Below, one piece after another: positions 45,342-54,910 of a stretch of DNA of 64,000 nt. The notes beneath the pieces were generated by a model. That model was not told where the DNA came from. It saw nothing but the letters and a program-made list of their open reading frames with translations, and did no database searches. The translations under genes were made by a program, and so were the position numbers. Within the stretch, counting starts at the first letter, position 1. Every line of letters starts with the position of its first letter. This DNA is from Maribacter huludaoensis (GTDB lineage: Bacteria; Bacteroidota; Bacteroidia; Flavobacteriales; Flavobacteriaceae): assembly GCF_029350945.1 (NCBI RefSeq), contig NZ_JARKMS010000003.1, forward strand, positions 62,001 through 126,000, written 5' to 3'.

Positions 45342-46742
45342 TTAATCTTCCCATTCTGTATGAAAAATACCTTCACGGTCTAAACGCTCATAGGTATGAG
45401 AGCCAAAGTAATCTCGTTGTGCCTGTATAAGGTTCAAAGGTAATTTACTAGAGGTATAGGCATCAAAATAAGTAAGCGAATTTGATAGACCAGGCAACGG
45501 AATTCCGTTTTGTGCACCAAATGCTACCAGTTCCCTTGCGGCACCTACGGTTTCTTTTACTTTATCCACAAAATTTGGAGATAGCAATAAGTTTGGCAAT
45601 GTTGGTTCGGCTTTAAAGGCCTCAGTGATATCGGCTAACAATCCGGCACGAATGATGCAGCCTGCTCTCCAAATTTTAGCAATTTCAGAAATATCCAAGT
45701 TATAACCATATTCTCTAGAGGCATCCGCTAATTGATGAAGACCTTGGGAATAAGTGATGATAAATGAAAAGTATAAAGCCTTTTCCGTTAAGGATTCTAG
45801 CTTTTCTTTATCCATGTGTGCTACGGTTGGTCTGTCATATAAGGCATCGGCTTTAATTCTTTCGTCCTTCAATGCAGAAAGTTCTCGCATACTTACGGCA
45901 ACATCTATTGAAGGAACGGGAATACCAAGATCCATGGCATTTTGGCTCGTCCATTTACCAGTACCTTTTTGTTTGGCCTTATCCAATATTTGATCTACCA
46001 ATCTGCCTTCAGTTAAATCATCTTTTTGTTCAAAAATTTCAGAAGTAATTTCAACTAAGAAAGATTGTAATCTTCCTGAGTTCCATTTCGCAAAAGTACC
46101 GTGCAATTCATCATTATTGTAATCGCCTCCTTTTTTGAGCACATCATATATTTCAGATGTTAACTGCATAAGTCCATATTCAATACCGTTATGAACCATT
46201 TTCACGTAGTTACCGGCAGATTTTGGACCTAGGTATGCTACACATGGTTCGCCGTTATATTTGGCGGATACGGCTTCAAAAATTGGTTTTATATGTTCAT
46301 ATGCAGATTTTGAACCACCTGGCATAATACTAGGTCCTTTACGGGCACCTTTTGCTCCACCGGAAACCCCTGCTCCAAAAAAGTTGATACCTCTCTCTTG
46401 TAAGTAAGATTCTCTTCTGTCCGTATCGGTAAAGAAAGAGTTACCGCCGTCTATTATTATATCTCCCTTGTCAATATGCGGTAACAGAGATTCTATAACG
46501 GCGTCTACAATTTTCCCTGCAGGTACCAAAAGCATTATTTTACGTGGTTGCTTAAGGTTCTTTACAAACGTTTTTATGTTGCTAGATGCACTTACCTTAT
46601 CTAAATCTCCTCCTAAAGTCTTTAAAGTCTCTACTTTTTCATCATCTAAATCATATCCGTAGGCAGAGAATCCGTTGTCGGCCACATTGAGGATAAAATT
46701 TTGTCCCATTACTCCAAGACCTACTAAACCAAAATCGTACAT
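45342..46742 (-). CDS. gnd: 6-phosphogluconate dehydrogenase, decarboxylating
   Basis: 466 aa. The NADP-binding site is GLGVMGQNFILNVAD near 8-22; GAGVSGGAKGARKGPSIMPGG near 126-146 (several short blocks), the catalytic lysine and histidine region KMVHNGIEYGLMQL near 182-195 and the C-terminal AQRDYFGSHTYER follow. It oxidises 6-phosphogluconate to ribulose-5-phosphate with NADPH. It is divergent from zwf and pgl, together forming the full oxidative pentose phosphate branch. Confidence 0.97.
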   Translation of the reverse strand: MYDFGLVGLGVMGQNFILNVADNGFSAYGYDLDDEKVETLKTLGGDLDKVSASSNIKTFVKNLKQPRKIMLLVPAGKIVDAVIESLLPHIDKGDIIIDGGNSFFTDTDRRESYLQERGINFFGAGVSGGAKGARKGPSIMPGGSKSAYEHIKPIFEAVSAKYNGEPCVAYLGPKSAGNYVKMVHNGIEYGLMQLTSEIYDVLKKGGDYNNDELHGTFAKWNSGRLQSFLVEITSEIFEQKDDLTEGRLVDQILDKAKQKGTGKWTSQNAMDLGIPVPSIDVAVSMRELSALKDERIKADALYDRPTVAHMDKEKLESLTEKALYFSFIITYSQGLHQLADASREYGYNLDISEIAKIWRAGCIIRAGLLADITEAFKAEPTLPNLLLSPNFVDKVKETVGAARELVAFGAQNGIPLPGLSNSLTYFDAYTSSKLPLNLIQAQRDYFGSHTYERLDREGIFHTEWED

Positions 46743-46926
46743 AAATTGAATGTTTTATAATTAGAATACATCAAAATGTTACAATTTTTAATTATTTATT
46801 GTCAGTAACATAATGTGAATCAAAAATAATTTAAAATATTGACTTTAAATCCAAATTGTATCTTAATAACGCCCAATAATGGCTTACTTTTTAAGATATT
46901 TGAAGAATAAAGAATATCTACCTAAA

Positions 46927-48459
46927 ATGAAAAAGACAGAAAATCAAATGCTCATAATCTTTGGGGCATCTGGAGATTTAACGGCAAGAAAACTTATACC
47001 TGCAATATTCAATTTATATAAGGGAAATGACTTACCTGATAATTTTGTGGTACTGGGTGTAAGTAGAAGTGATCTTGGCGATTTAAAATTTAGGAACAAG
47101 GTAGTTTTAGAAAGCCCTTATTTAGAACAGGAGCGTGAGGAATTTGATGCAGATTATATTCAAAAATTTGCAGATAAGCTCTTTTACGAAGATTTGGGTT
47201 CTGATTATGATATATCATATGAGCGTTTGGAAAAGCGCATTTCTGATCTTGATCAGAAATATGGTACGGAAGGCAATCATATGTTCTATTTGTCTACGCC
47301 ACCAAGCTTATATGAACCAATAGCAAAAAATTTATCTGACCAAGGTCTAAATGATGAAACAGAGGGTTGGAGAAGAATTATAGTAGAAAAACCTTTTGGG
47401 TACAGTTTAGAATCGGCAAAGGAATTAAATGACGGTTTGCATACCTATTTTAAAGAAGGCCAGATATTTAGAATTGACCATTACCTTGGTAAGGAAACTG
47501 TTCAGAATTTATTGGTAACACGTTTTGCCAATAGCATTTTTGAGCCACTTTGGAACAGAAATTATATTCACCATGTAGAAATTACGAATGCCGAAAGTGT
47601 AGGTGTAGAAAAAAGAGGAGGATATTACGATAAATCTGGGGCATTAAGAGATATGTTTCAGAGTCATTTATTGCAGATAGTAGCGTTGATCGTAATGGAG
47701 CCACCGTTGAGTGCAGATGCAGAAGAAATTCGTAATGAGAAGCTGAAGGCATTAAAGTCGCTCAGGATCATGAACGACGAGAAAACACTTTTTGAAAATA
47801 CGATCAGGGCACAATACGTGTCCTCTAAAATAGACGGACAAGAAGTAAAGGGCTACAGAGAAGAAGAAGGGGTTGATAAAAACTCAACTACAGAAACCTT
47901 TGCGGCGGTGAAATTCTTTGTGGATAACTGGCGTTGGGCAGATGTTCCCTTTTACGTAAGAACGGCCAAACGTATGCCTACAAAGGTAACAGAGGTAGTT
48001 ATACATTTTAAAACTCCGCATCATCAAATTTTTAAGGAATCTGGTATTAGTAACAAGGACAACAAGTTGGTAATACGTATTCAACCAGATGAAGGTATTC
48101 TAATAAAGTTCGGTGTTAAAGTACCGGGGCAAGGGTTTGAGGTAGAACGTGCGAATATGGATTTCTATTATTCCAGTTTAACCGAAACACATGTTATGGA
48201 AGCTTATGAGCGTCTTTTGTTAGATGCGATGCAAGGAGATGCTACTTTATATGCAAGAGCGGATGAAGTTGAGGCTGCCTGGGCTTTTGTGGATCCAATT
48301 TTAGATTACTGGAAAGATGGAAAGGATGTAAAAATGTACGGTTATGCGGCCGGAGTTTGGGGTCCTGAAAATGCCAATGAGTTAATTGAAGGTGTTGGCG
48401 AATGGAGAAATCCTAGCGAGAATTTGGCAGATGAATCGGGCTACTGCGTAATTTGCTAA
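46927..48459 (+). CDS. zwf: Glucose-6-phosphate 1-dehydrogenase
   Basis: 510 aa from the ATG at 46927 (MKKTENQMLIIFGASGDLTARKL); an ATG at 46879 would add 16 residues and cannot be excluded. The NADP-binding GASGDL is near 14-19, the substrate-binding signature FRIDHYLGKETVQN near 180-193, and EKPFGY near 155-160. It carries out the first, NADPH-producing step of the pentose phosphate pathway. pgl follows after 34 bp on the same strand, so they form an operon. Confidence 0.96.
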   Translation: MKKTENQMLIIFGASGDLTARKLIPAIFNLYKGNDLPDNFVVLGVSRSDLGDLKFRNKVVLESPYLEQEREEFDADYIQKFADKLFYEDLGSDYDISYERLEKRISDLDQKYGTEGNHMFYLSTPPSLYEPIAKNLSDQGLNDETEGWRRIIVEKPFGYSLESAKELNDGLHTYFKEGQIFRIDHYLGKETVQNLLVTRFANSIFEPLWNRNYIHHVEITNAESVGVEKRGGYYDKSGALRDMFQSHLLQIVALIVMEPPLSADAEEIRNEKLKALKSLRIMNDEKTLFENTIRAQYVSSKIDGQEVKGYREEEGVDKNSTTETFAAVKFFVDNWRWADVPFYVRTAKRMPTKVTEVVIHFKTPHHQIFKESGISNKDNKLVIRIQPDEGILIKFGVKVPGQGFEVERANMDFYYSSLTETHVMEAYERLLLDAMQGDATLYARADEVEAAWAFVDPILDYWKDGKDVKMYGYAAGVWGPENANELIEGVGEWRNPSENLADESGYCVIC

Positions 48460-48493
48460 TTGGTTATAAGATTAATTAAAGCGTGTATTAAAA

Positions 48494-49219
48494 ATGGAAT
48501 TGAAAGTATATCAAAATAAAGTAAAGGTTGCCGAAGAATTTTCTAAGTATTTGATCGAAAAATCAGGTACACAGAAACCTTTTCATATAGCCCTGTCCGG
48601 TGGTAGTACACCTAAAATAGTATTCGATGTTCTTGCAGAACAATTTGCCGATAATGTAGATTGGAAGAATATTCATTTATACTGGGGAGATGAAAGATGT
48701 GTAGCGCCTACCGATAGTGAGAGTAATTATAAAATGACGGTAGAACATCTTATTTCTAAAGTAGATATACCAGAAGCTAATATTCATAGAATTAAAGGAG
48801 AAAACGACCCAAAGGACGAAGCGAAACGTTACGGGGAGTTATTGGAGAAAGAGTTGCCAAAAGAATTGGACCTGCCACAATTCGATTTGGTTATTCTTGG
48901 TATGGGAGATGATGGTCATACTGCTTCTATTTTTCCTCATGAAATTAATCTATGGGTTTCACCGGATAATTGCGAGGTGGCTATTCACCCGGAATCGGGT
49001 CAACGCAGAGTTTCTCTTACGGGTAGAATCATCAATAATGCTAAAACCGTTGCCTTCTTGGTAACTGGGGAAAGTAAGGCGAAAAAAGTGAAGATAATTG
49101 TGGATAGGGAAGAAGGGTATTTAGAATATCCTGCAAGTCACGTAGCACCTAAAACAAAAGACCTGGTCTGGTTTTTAGATGCCGCCGCGGCAAAGCTTCT
49201 TACTTCATATCGATCTTAA
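48494..49219 (+). CDS. pgl: 6-phosphogluconolactonase
   Basis: 241 aa, the usual DevB-type length. LSGGSTPKIVFDVLA near 34-48, WGDERCV near 64-70 and LGMGDDGHTASIFPH near 134-148 are the family motifs. It hydrolyses 6-phosphogluconolactone between the zwf and gnd steps. The last 20 bp overlap the 3' end of the convergent thioesterase gene. Confidence 0.95.
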   Translation: MELKVYQNKVKVAEEFSKYLIEKSGTQKPFHIALSGGSTPKIVFDVLAEQFADNVDWKNIHLYWGDERCVAPTDSESNYKMTVEHLISKVDIPEANIHRIKGENDPKDEAKRYGELLEKELPKELDLPQFDLVILGMGDDGHTASIFPHEINLWVSPDNCEVAIHPESGQRRVSLTGRIINNAKTVAFLVTGESKAKKVKIIVDREEGYLEYPASHVAPKTKDLVWFLDAAAAKLLTSYRS

Positions 49220-49745
49220 TATTTTCAGATTTCAATTCCTGAATGTATTCTTTGGAATTAAAAGATTTAGATTCAAATTTAGTGTCTCTTTCTTGAGCTT
49301 CTAATTTTCTGTATTTGCTACGGGCAAATCTTCTAATACCTTGATCATCGGAAATTATTAAACCTGGTACGGGAACATTTTTACCATCTGTTCCCTTGGC
49401 TACCATGGTAAAGTAAGACGAGTTACAATGCTTTTTGGTGCCTGAGGTAATATTCTCTGATTCTACACGAACACCTACTACCATAGATGTTCTGCCGGTA
49501 TAGTTTATACTAGCCTTTAAGGTCACTAATTCGCCAACTTCTATAGGGTTTAAAAAGTTTACACGGTTTACGGATGCGGTAACGCAGTACTGCTGAGAGT
49601 GTTTTGAGGCACAGGCAAAGGCAATTTGATCCATTAGGTTCAATATGTATCCACCATGTACTTTTCCTCCAAAATTAGAGTGGGAAGGTAGCATCAACTC
49701 TGTAATAGAAACCCTTGACTCTTTAACGCTTTTAAATTTTTTCAT
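49200..49745 (-). CDS. Acyl-CoA thioesterase (hotdog fold, YciA/BFIT type)
   Basis: 181 aa. The single hotdog domain has the motif NFGGKVHGGYILNLMDQIAFACA near 24-46 with the catalytic aspartate, and VNRVNFLNPIEVGELV near 63-78. The last 50 residues are a charged tail. It should hydrolyse acyl-CoA to free fatty acid and CoA. It heads or joins a minus-strand group with the small membrane protein and rmuC, spaced by 18 and 32 bp. Confidence 0.9.
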   Translation of the reverse strand: MKKFKSVKESRVSITELMLPSHSNFGGKVHGGYILNLMDQIAFACASKHSQQYCVTASVNRVNFLNPIEVGELVTLKASINYTGRTSMVVGVRVESENITSGTKKHCNSSYFTMVAKGTDGKNVPVPGLIISDDQGIRRFARSKYRKLEAQERDTKFESKSFNSKEYIQELKSENIKIDMK

Positions 49746-49763
49746 AGTCTTCTGGTCTCTTTT

Positions 49764-50129
49764 TTAATTTCTAAAATGCGGAGATTTTTCGGCATGTACC
49801 TCGGTAACAAAATATTTGGTATCGCCCAGCCAAAAGAAGGTCGCATAACGTTCTACATAACTTACTTTAACGTATTGGCCTTGATATTCCTGTAATTTTT
49901 CAATAACATCTTTGTCTTTGTCCAATACTGAAAAAGAGAATATTTGAGCACCTGAAATACCTTGGCTAATTTCACCTTCCCAAGTTTTTGCTATCACCCC
50001 TTTACGGCTAATTTTAATAAGTTCTCCAGATCTAACGCCTTCACTAAAAGTAACAAAATATATAAAGGCGTAATACAGCGCACCAATAATGACTACGCTT
50101 AATAAAAGTAATGATACTATCTTTTTCAT
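49764..50129 (-). CDS. Small membrane-anchored protein of unknown function
   Basis: 121 aa. One N-terminal transmembrane helix (about 5-25) is followed by a beta-rich extracytoplasmic domain, SEGVRSGELIKISRKGVIAKTWEG near 29-52 and a YVERYATFFWLGDTKYFV end. Bacteroidetes homologues are sometimes named 6-phosphogluconate dehydrogenase, which the sequence does not support: there is no Rossmann motif. The fold may be OB-like. The function is unknown. Confidence 0.7.
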   Translation of the reverse strand: MKKIVSLLLLSVVIIGALYYAFIYFVTFSEGVRSGELIKISRKGVIAKTWEGEISQGISGAQIFSFSVLDKDKDVIEKLQEYQGQYVKVSYVERYATFFWLGDTKYFVTEVHAEKSPHFRN

Positions 50130-50161
50130 GTATTTAATTTTAATATAGTTAATGGTTATAA

Positions 50162-51511
50162 TTACAATTTCAATTTAGGTTCTTCTTCAAAATCGTCATC
50201 TTCAAACGCTCTGTTAATAAGCGAATCTGGAATGGATTTTTTAGCTTTAGCACCCATTTTTTTAAGCTTTTCTATACTAGTAATGATATTGCCTCTACCG
50301 TTGACCAATTTGTTCATGGCACCACGGTATTCATCTTTTGCATCATCCATTTTCTTGCCTACTTTCATTAAGTCATTGACAAATCCTTCAAATTTATCAT
50401 AAAGTGCACCTGCCTGCCGTGCAATTTCAATAGCATTTCGTTGCTGCTTCTCATTATTCCACATACTATCGATTGTGCGCAAGGTAGCAAGAAGTGTTGA
50501 AGGAGTAACAATAATAATATTTTGCTCAAAAGCTTTATTATATAAAGAACTATCTTGATTTATAGCAATAGCGAATGCAGGTTCAATGGGGACGAACATC
50601 AGTACAAAATCTGGACTCTCCATTTCATATAAATCCTCATATTTCTTGGCGGATAATTGATCAACGTGTCTTCTAAGGGAATTGATATGGTCTTTCAAAA
50701 ACTTCTCTCTAAGTTCATCTTCGGCATTTACATAACGCTCATAATCGGTTAAGGATACTTTAGAATCTACCACCATTTTCTTACCGTCCGGTAGGTTGAT
50801 GATGACATCTGGTAACACGCGGCTACCATCTTCACGAGTAAAACTTTTTTGTACTGTATATTCACGGTCTTTCTCTAAACCTGATTTTTCTAATACGCGT
50901 TCCAATACCAATTCTCCCCAATTACCTTGCGTTTTGCTATCTCCTTTCAAGGCTTTGGTCAAGTTTTCGGCTTCTTGTGTAATTTTGATGTTTTGGGTCT
51001 GTAGATTGAGCAACTGTTCTTTTAATGCGGAATGTATGCTGATGTTTTCTTTCTGACTTTCCTCTACCTTCTTTTCAAACAGGAGTATTTTTTCATTTAA
51101 GGGAGTAAGAATATTTTTGATATTCTTTTCATTACGTTCCGTAAATTTTAAGCTCTTTTCTTCCAATATTTTATTGGCAAGATTTTCAAATTCCTTTGTA
51201 AATTTTTCTTGAAGCTTTTCAACTTCCTCTTTCTGCTCTCTATTCTTACTCTGTAAATTTTCTATATCAGATTGATAACGCACAATTTGATTGCCTAGCC
51301 GTTCTTTTTCTGACTGTAACTGTTCCTTTTGTATCTCACTATGCTTTAATCTGTCCTGAAAAACAGAAAGATTATTGAGCATTTGTTGCTCTCTCTCCTC
51401 TAAAGTGCTTTGACGGGATTTTGTTTTAAGAAGCTGAATATAGTTACCCAAAAAATATCCGATGGCAATACATAGGACAGCAATGATTAAGTAAATATAG
51501 ATTTCGTTCAT
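50162..51511 (-). CDS. rmuC: DNA recombination protein RmuC homologue
   Basis: 449 aa from the ATG at 51511 (MNEIYIYLIIAVLCIAIGYFLG). An upstream TTG at 51553 in the same frame is less likely because the ATG stands directly before the transmembrane anchor. A long coiled coil (about 30-180) follows, then the RmuC nuclease-like domain with GNWGELVLERVLEKSGL, LPDVIINLPDGKKMVVDSKVSL and FVPIEPAFAIA. RmuC limits DNA inversions and may be a membrane-tethered nuclease. Confidence 0.92.
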   Translation of the reverse strand: MNEIYIYLIIAVLCIAIGYFLGNYIQLLKTKSRQSTLEEREQQMLNNLSVFQDRLKHSEIQKEQLQSEKERLGNQIVRYQSDIENLQSKNREQKEEVEKLQEKFTKEFENLANKILEEKSLKFTERNEKNIKNILTPLNEKILLFEKKVEESQKENISIHSALKEQLLNLQTQNIKITQEAENLTKALKGDSKTQGNWGELVLERVLEKSGLEKDREYTVQKSFTREDGSRVLPDVIINLPDGKKMVVDSKVSLTDYERYVNAEDELREKFLKDHINSLRRHVDQLSAKKYEDLYEMESPDFVLMFVPIEPAFAIAINQDSSLYNKAFEQNIIIVTPSTLLATLRTIDSMWNNEKQQRNAIEIARQAGALYDKFEGFVNDLMKVGKKMDDAKDEYRGAMNKLVNGRGNIITSIEKLKKMGAKAKKSIPDSLINRAFEDDDFEEEPKLKL

Positions 51512-51623
51512 TCTTATGCTAAAGTAATCTGGTAAAGATACTTGATTGCTCAATAAAGTTTAAAAGAGCTGGTCTGTTTTTAATTAACATACCAACTTTA
51601 ATTTCTTATAAATGTTGAAAAAC

Positions 51624-52409
51624 CTATTTCTTGATTTTAAAAGAGCCGGTATTAGGGTCAAAGGAAATTGTGTCTGTAGGGAAGAGAGAATCAAATTTTT
51701 TATTTTCAATTAATGCACATGGTTCATTAAATGCGTTCTCTTTTCCGTCTAAAATCAACATTTTATCACATAACTGGATAGCAAGCTCAATTTCGTGACT
51801 GGTAAATAAGATGACTTTGTGGGTTTTATGGGCAATTGTTTTCAGTAGCTTTAATATTTGAACCTTGTGGTAGAGATCCAAGTGAGTGGTTGGTTCATCT
51901 AATAATATAATATCCGTATCTTGAATTAAGGCCCTTGCAATAAGTACACGTTGTAATTGACCATCACTCAGATGAAAACACTTTTTATCTAAAAACGGTT
52001 CTAACTCTAAGAGTGAAATGCTATTGTTAATAATAGATATATCTTTCTTGGCTAATTTGCCTAACCAATTGGTATAGGGTTGTCTACCTAAAGCCAACAA
52101 TTCATAAACTGAAAGGTTTTTAGAAGCGATAGGCTCAGTTAACACCACACTGATTTTAGATGCTATTTGTAGTTCGTTATAAGTTGAAAGTTCTTTTCCT
52201 TCAACTGCTATAGTACCGGAAAATTTAGGTTGAAAATTACCTAAGGTGCGTAGCAATGTAGATTTTCCTATTCCGTTGATACCAACAATAGCCGCAAGTT
52301 CTCCCTTCTTTAATTTAAAAGAAATATTGGAGACAACAACTTTGTCGTCATACCCGACGGACAGCTTGTTGATGGAAAGGGTGCTATGTGATGTGCTTTT
52401 AGTGATGAT
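51624..52409 (-). CDS. btuD: Cobalamin/iron-siderophore ABC transporter ATPase, no canonical start codon
   Basis: About 261 aa if read from ATC at 52409. The frame downstream shows LSINKLSVGYDDKVVVSNISF, Walker A GINGIGKST, a Q-loop region, signature LSDGQLQRVLIARAL, Walker B IILLDEPTTHLD and the switch histidine FTSHE, a complete FecE/BtuD-type ATPase. Between the last upstream stop (52416-52418) and Walker A there is no ATG, GTG or TTG; only ATC, ATT or CTG could initiate. A TTG at 52256 lies inside Walker A and would destroy the enzyme. It follows the btuC stop by about 12 bp. Confidence 0.8.
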   Translation of the reverse strand: MITKSTSHSTLSINKLSVGYDDKVVVSNISFKLKKGELAAIVGINGIGKSTLLRTLGNFQPKFSGTIAVEGKELSTYNELQIASKISVVLTEPIASKNLSVYELLALGRQPYTNWLGKLAKKDISIINNSISLLELEPFLDKKCFHLSDGQLQRVLIARALIQDTDIILLDEPTTHLDLYHKVQILKLLKTIAHKTHKVILFTSHEIELAIQLCDKMLILDGKENAFNEPCALIENKKFDSLFPTDTISFDPNTGSFKIKK

Positions 52410-52421
52410 GTCAGTTTAAAA

Positions 52422-53450
52422 TTAGAATATCATTTTTCTTTTACGAACCAGTAGCCAAATTACTACCGGAGCTCCAAAAATACTAGTAATCGCATTTATA
52501 GGTAAAACACTAACTGATCCGGGCAATTGCGCAATAGTATCACATATCAACATTAAAATAGCGCCACAGCAAAGTACAGCGGGTATTTGAACTTTATGAT
52601 CTGTGGTATGAAACAGTTGTTTGGTAATGTGTGGTACAGCTAAGCCAATAAAGGCTATAGGACCGGCAAATGCGGTTATAGATCCAGCAAGTAGCCCAGT
52701 AGCAACTATAATAAGATACCGTGATTTTTGTAGACCTATACCTAAACTCTTAGCATAATTTTCACCAAGTAAAAAAGCGTTTAAAGGTTTAATGGATATG
52801 ATGCTTAGAAAAATTCCTGTTATAGTACATAGCGCAACTATGAGTAATTGTACCCAAGATAGATTACCTAAGCTACCAAAAGACCAAAAAATGTACTGTT
52901 GCAGCTTTTCAGCTTTAGAGAAATAAGAAAGTACACTAACAATAGCAGCGGTAATACTGCCAAACATGAGCCCTATAATCAATAGGGCCATGGTGTCTTT
53001 TACCTTCGCTGCAACCACAAGAACTAGTGATAGCACCAAAAAAGAACCAAGACTTGATGCTATAGCTAATGTGATATCATTGAAAGTAGAAAGAGTGAAT
53101 GCGCCCGAAAATAATGAAGTACCCATAATTAAGAGCGCAGCGCCTAAACTGGCGCCAGAACTAATACCAAGTACATACGGTCCTGCTAAAGGGTTTCTGA
53201 ATAGCGTTTGCATTAGTAGTCCGCTAAGCGACAGTCCGCCACCGACCATTATAGTTGTCATTGCTTTTGGTAATCTATATTCCCAAATGATATAGTAAGA
53301 GGCATCCTCTGTAGCTGTTCCAAATAATGCTTTAAAGGTTTTAAAAAATGAAATATTTACGGAGCCCAAGCAAATGTTGATAACAAAGCATATAAGCAAA
53401 ACTACCAGTAAGGCTATGAAGTATAAGTTATATGTAGATTGTTTTGGCAA
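52422..53450 (-). CDS. btuC: FecCD-family ABC transporter permease (cobalamin type)
   Basis: 342 aa with about ten transmembrane helices. It carries family motifs WEYRLPKAMTTIMVGGGLSLSGLLMQ near 49-74, NPLAGPYVLGISSGASLGA near 80-98 and GPIAFIGLAVPHI near 264-276. It forms the membrane channel for import of vitamin B12 or iron complexes; B12 is favoured by the adjacent cobalamin riboswitch. Its start directly follows the btuF stop (53451), so translation is coupled. Confidence 0.92.
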   Translation of the reverse strand: MPKQSTYNLYFIALLVVLLICFVINICLGSVNISFFKTFKALFGTATEDASYYIIWEYRLPKAMTTIMVGGGLSLSGLLMQTLFRNPLAGPYVLGISSGASLGAALLIMGTSLFSGAFTLSTFNDITLAIASSLGSFLVLSLVLVVAAKVKDTMALLIIGLMFGSITAAIVSVLSYFSKAEKLQQYIFWSFGSLGNLSWVQLLIVALCTITGIFLSIISIKPLNAFLLGENYAKSLGIGLQKSRYLIIVATGLLAGSITAFAGPIAFIGLAVPHITKQLFHTTDHKVQIPAVLCCGAILMLICDTIAQLPGSVSVLPINAITSIFGAPVVIWLLVRKRKMIF

Positions 53451-54599
53451 TTAAAGCAATGGTTTAAAAAAGTAAGGTATATAGTTAGGTAAGAACCCAG
53501 GGTGTAAAATATGGATTAAATCTTTTAACACAAGATCTGGTCTTTGTGGGCCTAATTCGTAATATAGGGTACCACCGGTTTCGCCCTTGGTATTGCCCGT
53601 GGTAAATACTTTTTTGTTCTTAAAAGCATCAAATTGTGAATAGTGCTGACTAGAAACTTCCATTTCTTTATATGTGGAAAATTGGGCAGGACCTATCCAA
53701 TACTCGGCATGTTGCCCAACATCTAGCACACTTTCCCAACTTAGGGAAAGACTTCCGTTTTCATCGGTAGAATTCCATAAATACTGTGCATTGGCATCTT
53801 TTAGAAAATTCGCTGCCCAGCTTTTGCCTCCCGGCAAGTACCAAACATCATTGTACATGGCGCCACTAACAACGGTAGGTTTGTTTTTTGCTCCTGCAGC
53901 TAGTTTTTTGGCTTCTAGATAGGATGTTTCAATATCATTAAAGATAGCATCTGCCTCTTGGGTCTTGTTAAAAAAAGGAGCAAAGAATTTAATCCATTCC
54001 GCTTTTCCTAAAGGTGTTTCTTCAACCCAATCACCATTATAAACTACGGGTATATTAGCGCGTTGTATGGTTTCATAAGTGCTATTGCCACCGTTTATGG
54101 CAAAGCCAAAGATTAAATCTGGTTGCAATGCCAGGACAGCTTCGGTATTTAGACTTTCATTGACACCTAATTCTTTAATTTTTCCGGCATCTATTAATTT
54201 TCTTGTTGCCGTAGAAGAAATGTACTTGGTATCTGGAAAGCCAATAAGTTGGTTTAAAACTCCTAATTCTTCTAGTGCGGGAATGTGGGTAGTTGAGGTC
54301 ACCACAATATGTTCAACAGGCGTTGAAATTATAGCGTCATATTCATTTTTGTTTAAAGTAATTGTAGCTTGGATTGCTTTTGGTACCAAGGCATAGGTAT
54401 AGGTAGTTTCTGCATTTGCCCAAGGTTTTAAGACTTTGATAATTGTAATACCGTTGCTTTGATTTTGAATTTCAAAACCATTCGCATATTGTATAGATGT
54501 CCTATTAACCGTGGTTTGACTGGGAAATGCTTCTTTTTTCTCCTGTTTGCATCCGCAGAACAAAATAAAGCAACTAATAAAAAAAAAGCGTTCTAACAT
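53451..54599 (-). CDS. btuF: Periplasmic B12/iron-complex-binding lipoprotein
   Basis: 382 aa from the ATG at 54599 (MLERFFFISCFILFCGCKQEKK), with a lipobox ending FCGC; a TTG at 54623 is less likely. The two-lobed binding fold of cluster A-II proteins shows as VEHIVVTSTTHIPALEELGV and VLALQPDLIFGF. It would hand substrate to the BtuC-BtuD complex encoded immediately after it. It is divergent from the riboswitch and receptor, and no second riboswitch was seen on its own strand. Confidence 0.88.
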   Translation of the reverse strand: MLERFFFISCFILFCGCKQEKKEAFPSQTTVNRTSIQYANGFEIQNQSNGITIIKVLKPWANAETTYTYALVPKAIQATITLNKNEYDAIISTPVEHIVVTSTTHIPALEELGVLNQLIGFPDTKYISSTATRKLIDAGKIKELGVNESLNTEAVLALQPDLIFGFAINGGNSTYETIQRANIPVVYNGDWVEETPLGKAEWIKFFAPFFNKTQEADAIFNDIETSYLEAKKLAAGAKNKPTVVSGAMYNDVWYLPGGKSWAANFLKDANAQYLWNSTDENGSLSLSWESVLDVGQHAEYWIGPAQFSTYKEMEVSSQHYSQFDAFKNKKVFTTGNTKGETGGTLYYELGPQRPDLVLKDLIHILHPGFLPNYIPYFFKPLL

Positions 54600-54685
54600 A
54601 TTCGTAGTTCGTCTATTTTTCAAAAGTAGTATTATAAAAGTTTACTAAGAAAGATTAAACTAAATGTTTACTTTCGCCTTGAATT

Positions 54686-54862
54686 TTGGTTTTCATTACT
54701 TTTTGTAATGAAATTAAAAGGGAATCTAGTGAAAATCTAGAGCTGTTCCCGCAACTGTAAGCTTAGTCTTTGTTTTAAAGATGGCTGCTATTTCTTCAAT
54801 GCCACTGTTATTAGTTTAATGGGAAGGTGAATAGTAGTACGTAAGTCAGGAGACCTGCCATA
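54686..54862 (+). promoter_or_regulatory. Cobalamin (AdoCbl) riboswitch
   Basis: The conserved elements appear in order: GGGAAT (54720), GTGAAAATC, CTGTTCCCGCAACTGTAAGC (54743-54762), the B12 core GCCACTG (54801-54807), GGGAAGG (54821-54827) and GTCAGGAGACCTGCC (54845-54859). It lies 49 bp before the BtuB-like receptor gene and should repress it when cobalamin is plentiful. The outer limits are approximate. Confidence 0.95.
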
Positions 54863-54910
54863 TTCTAAATATAGATTCGATGGACTTTCGGGTAAAAAGT
54901 CGTTGTAGTG

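Noticed and set aside
49764-50129. 6-phosphogluconate dehydrogenase name for the small membrane protein
   Set aside because: No Rossmann fold or catalytic motif; the real gnd is at 45342-46742.
51512-51553. TTG start for rmuC
   Set aside because: The ATG at 51511 stands directly before the membrane anchor, as in homologues.
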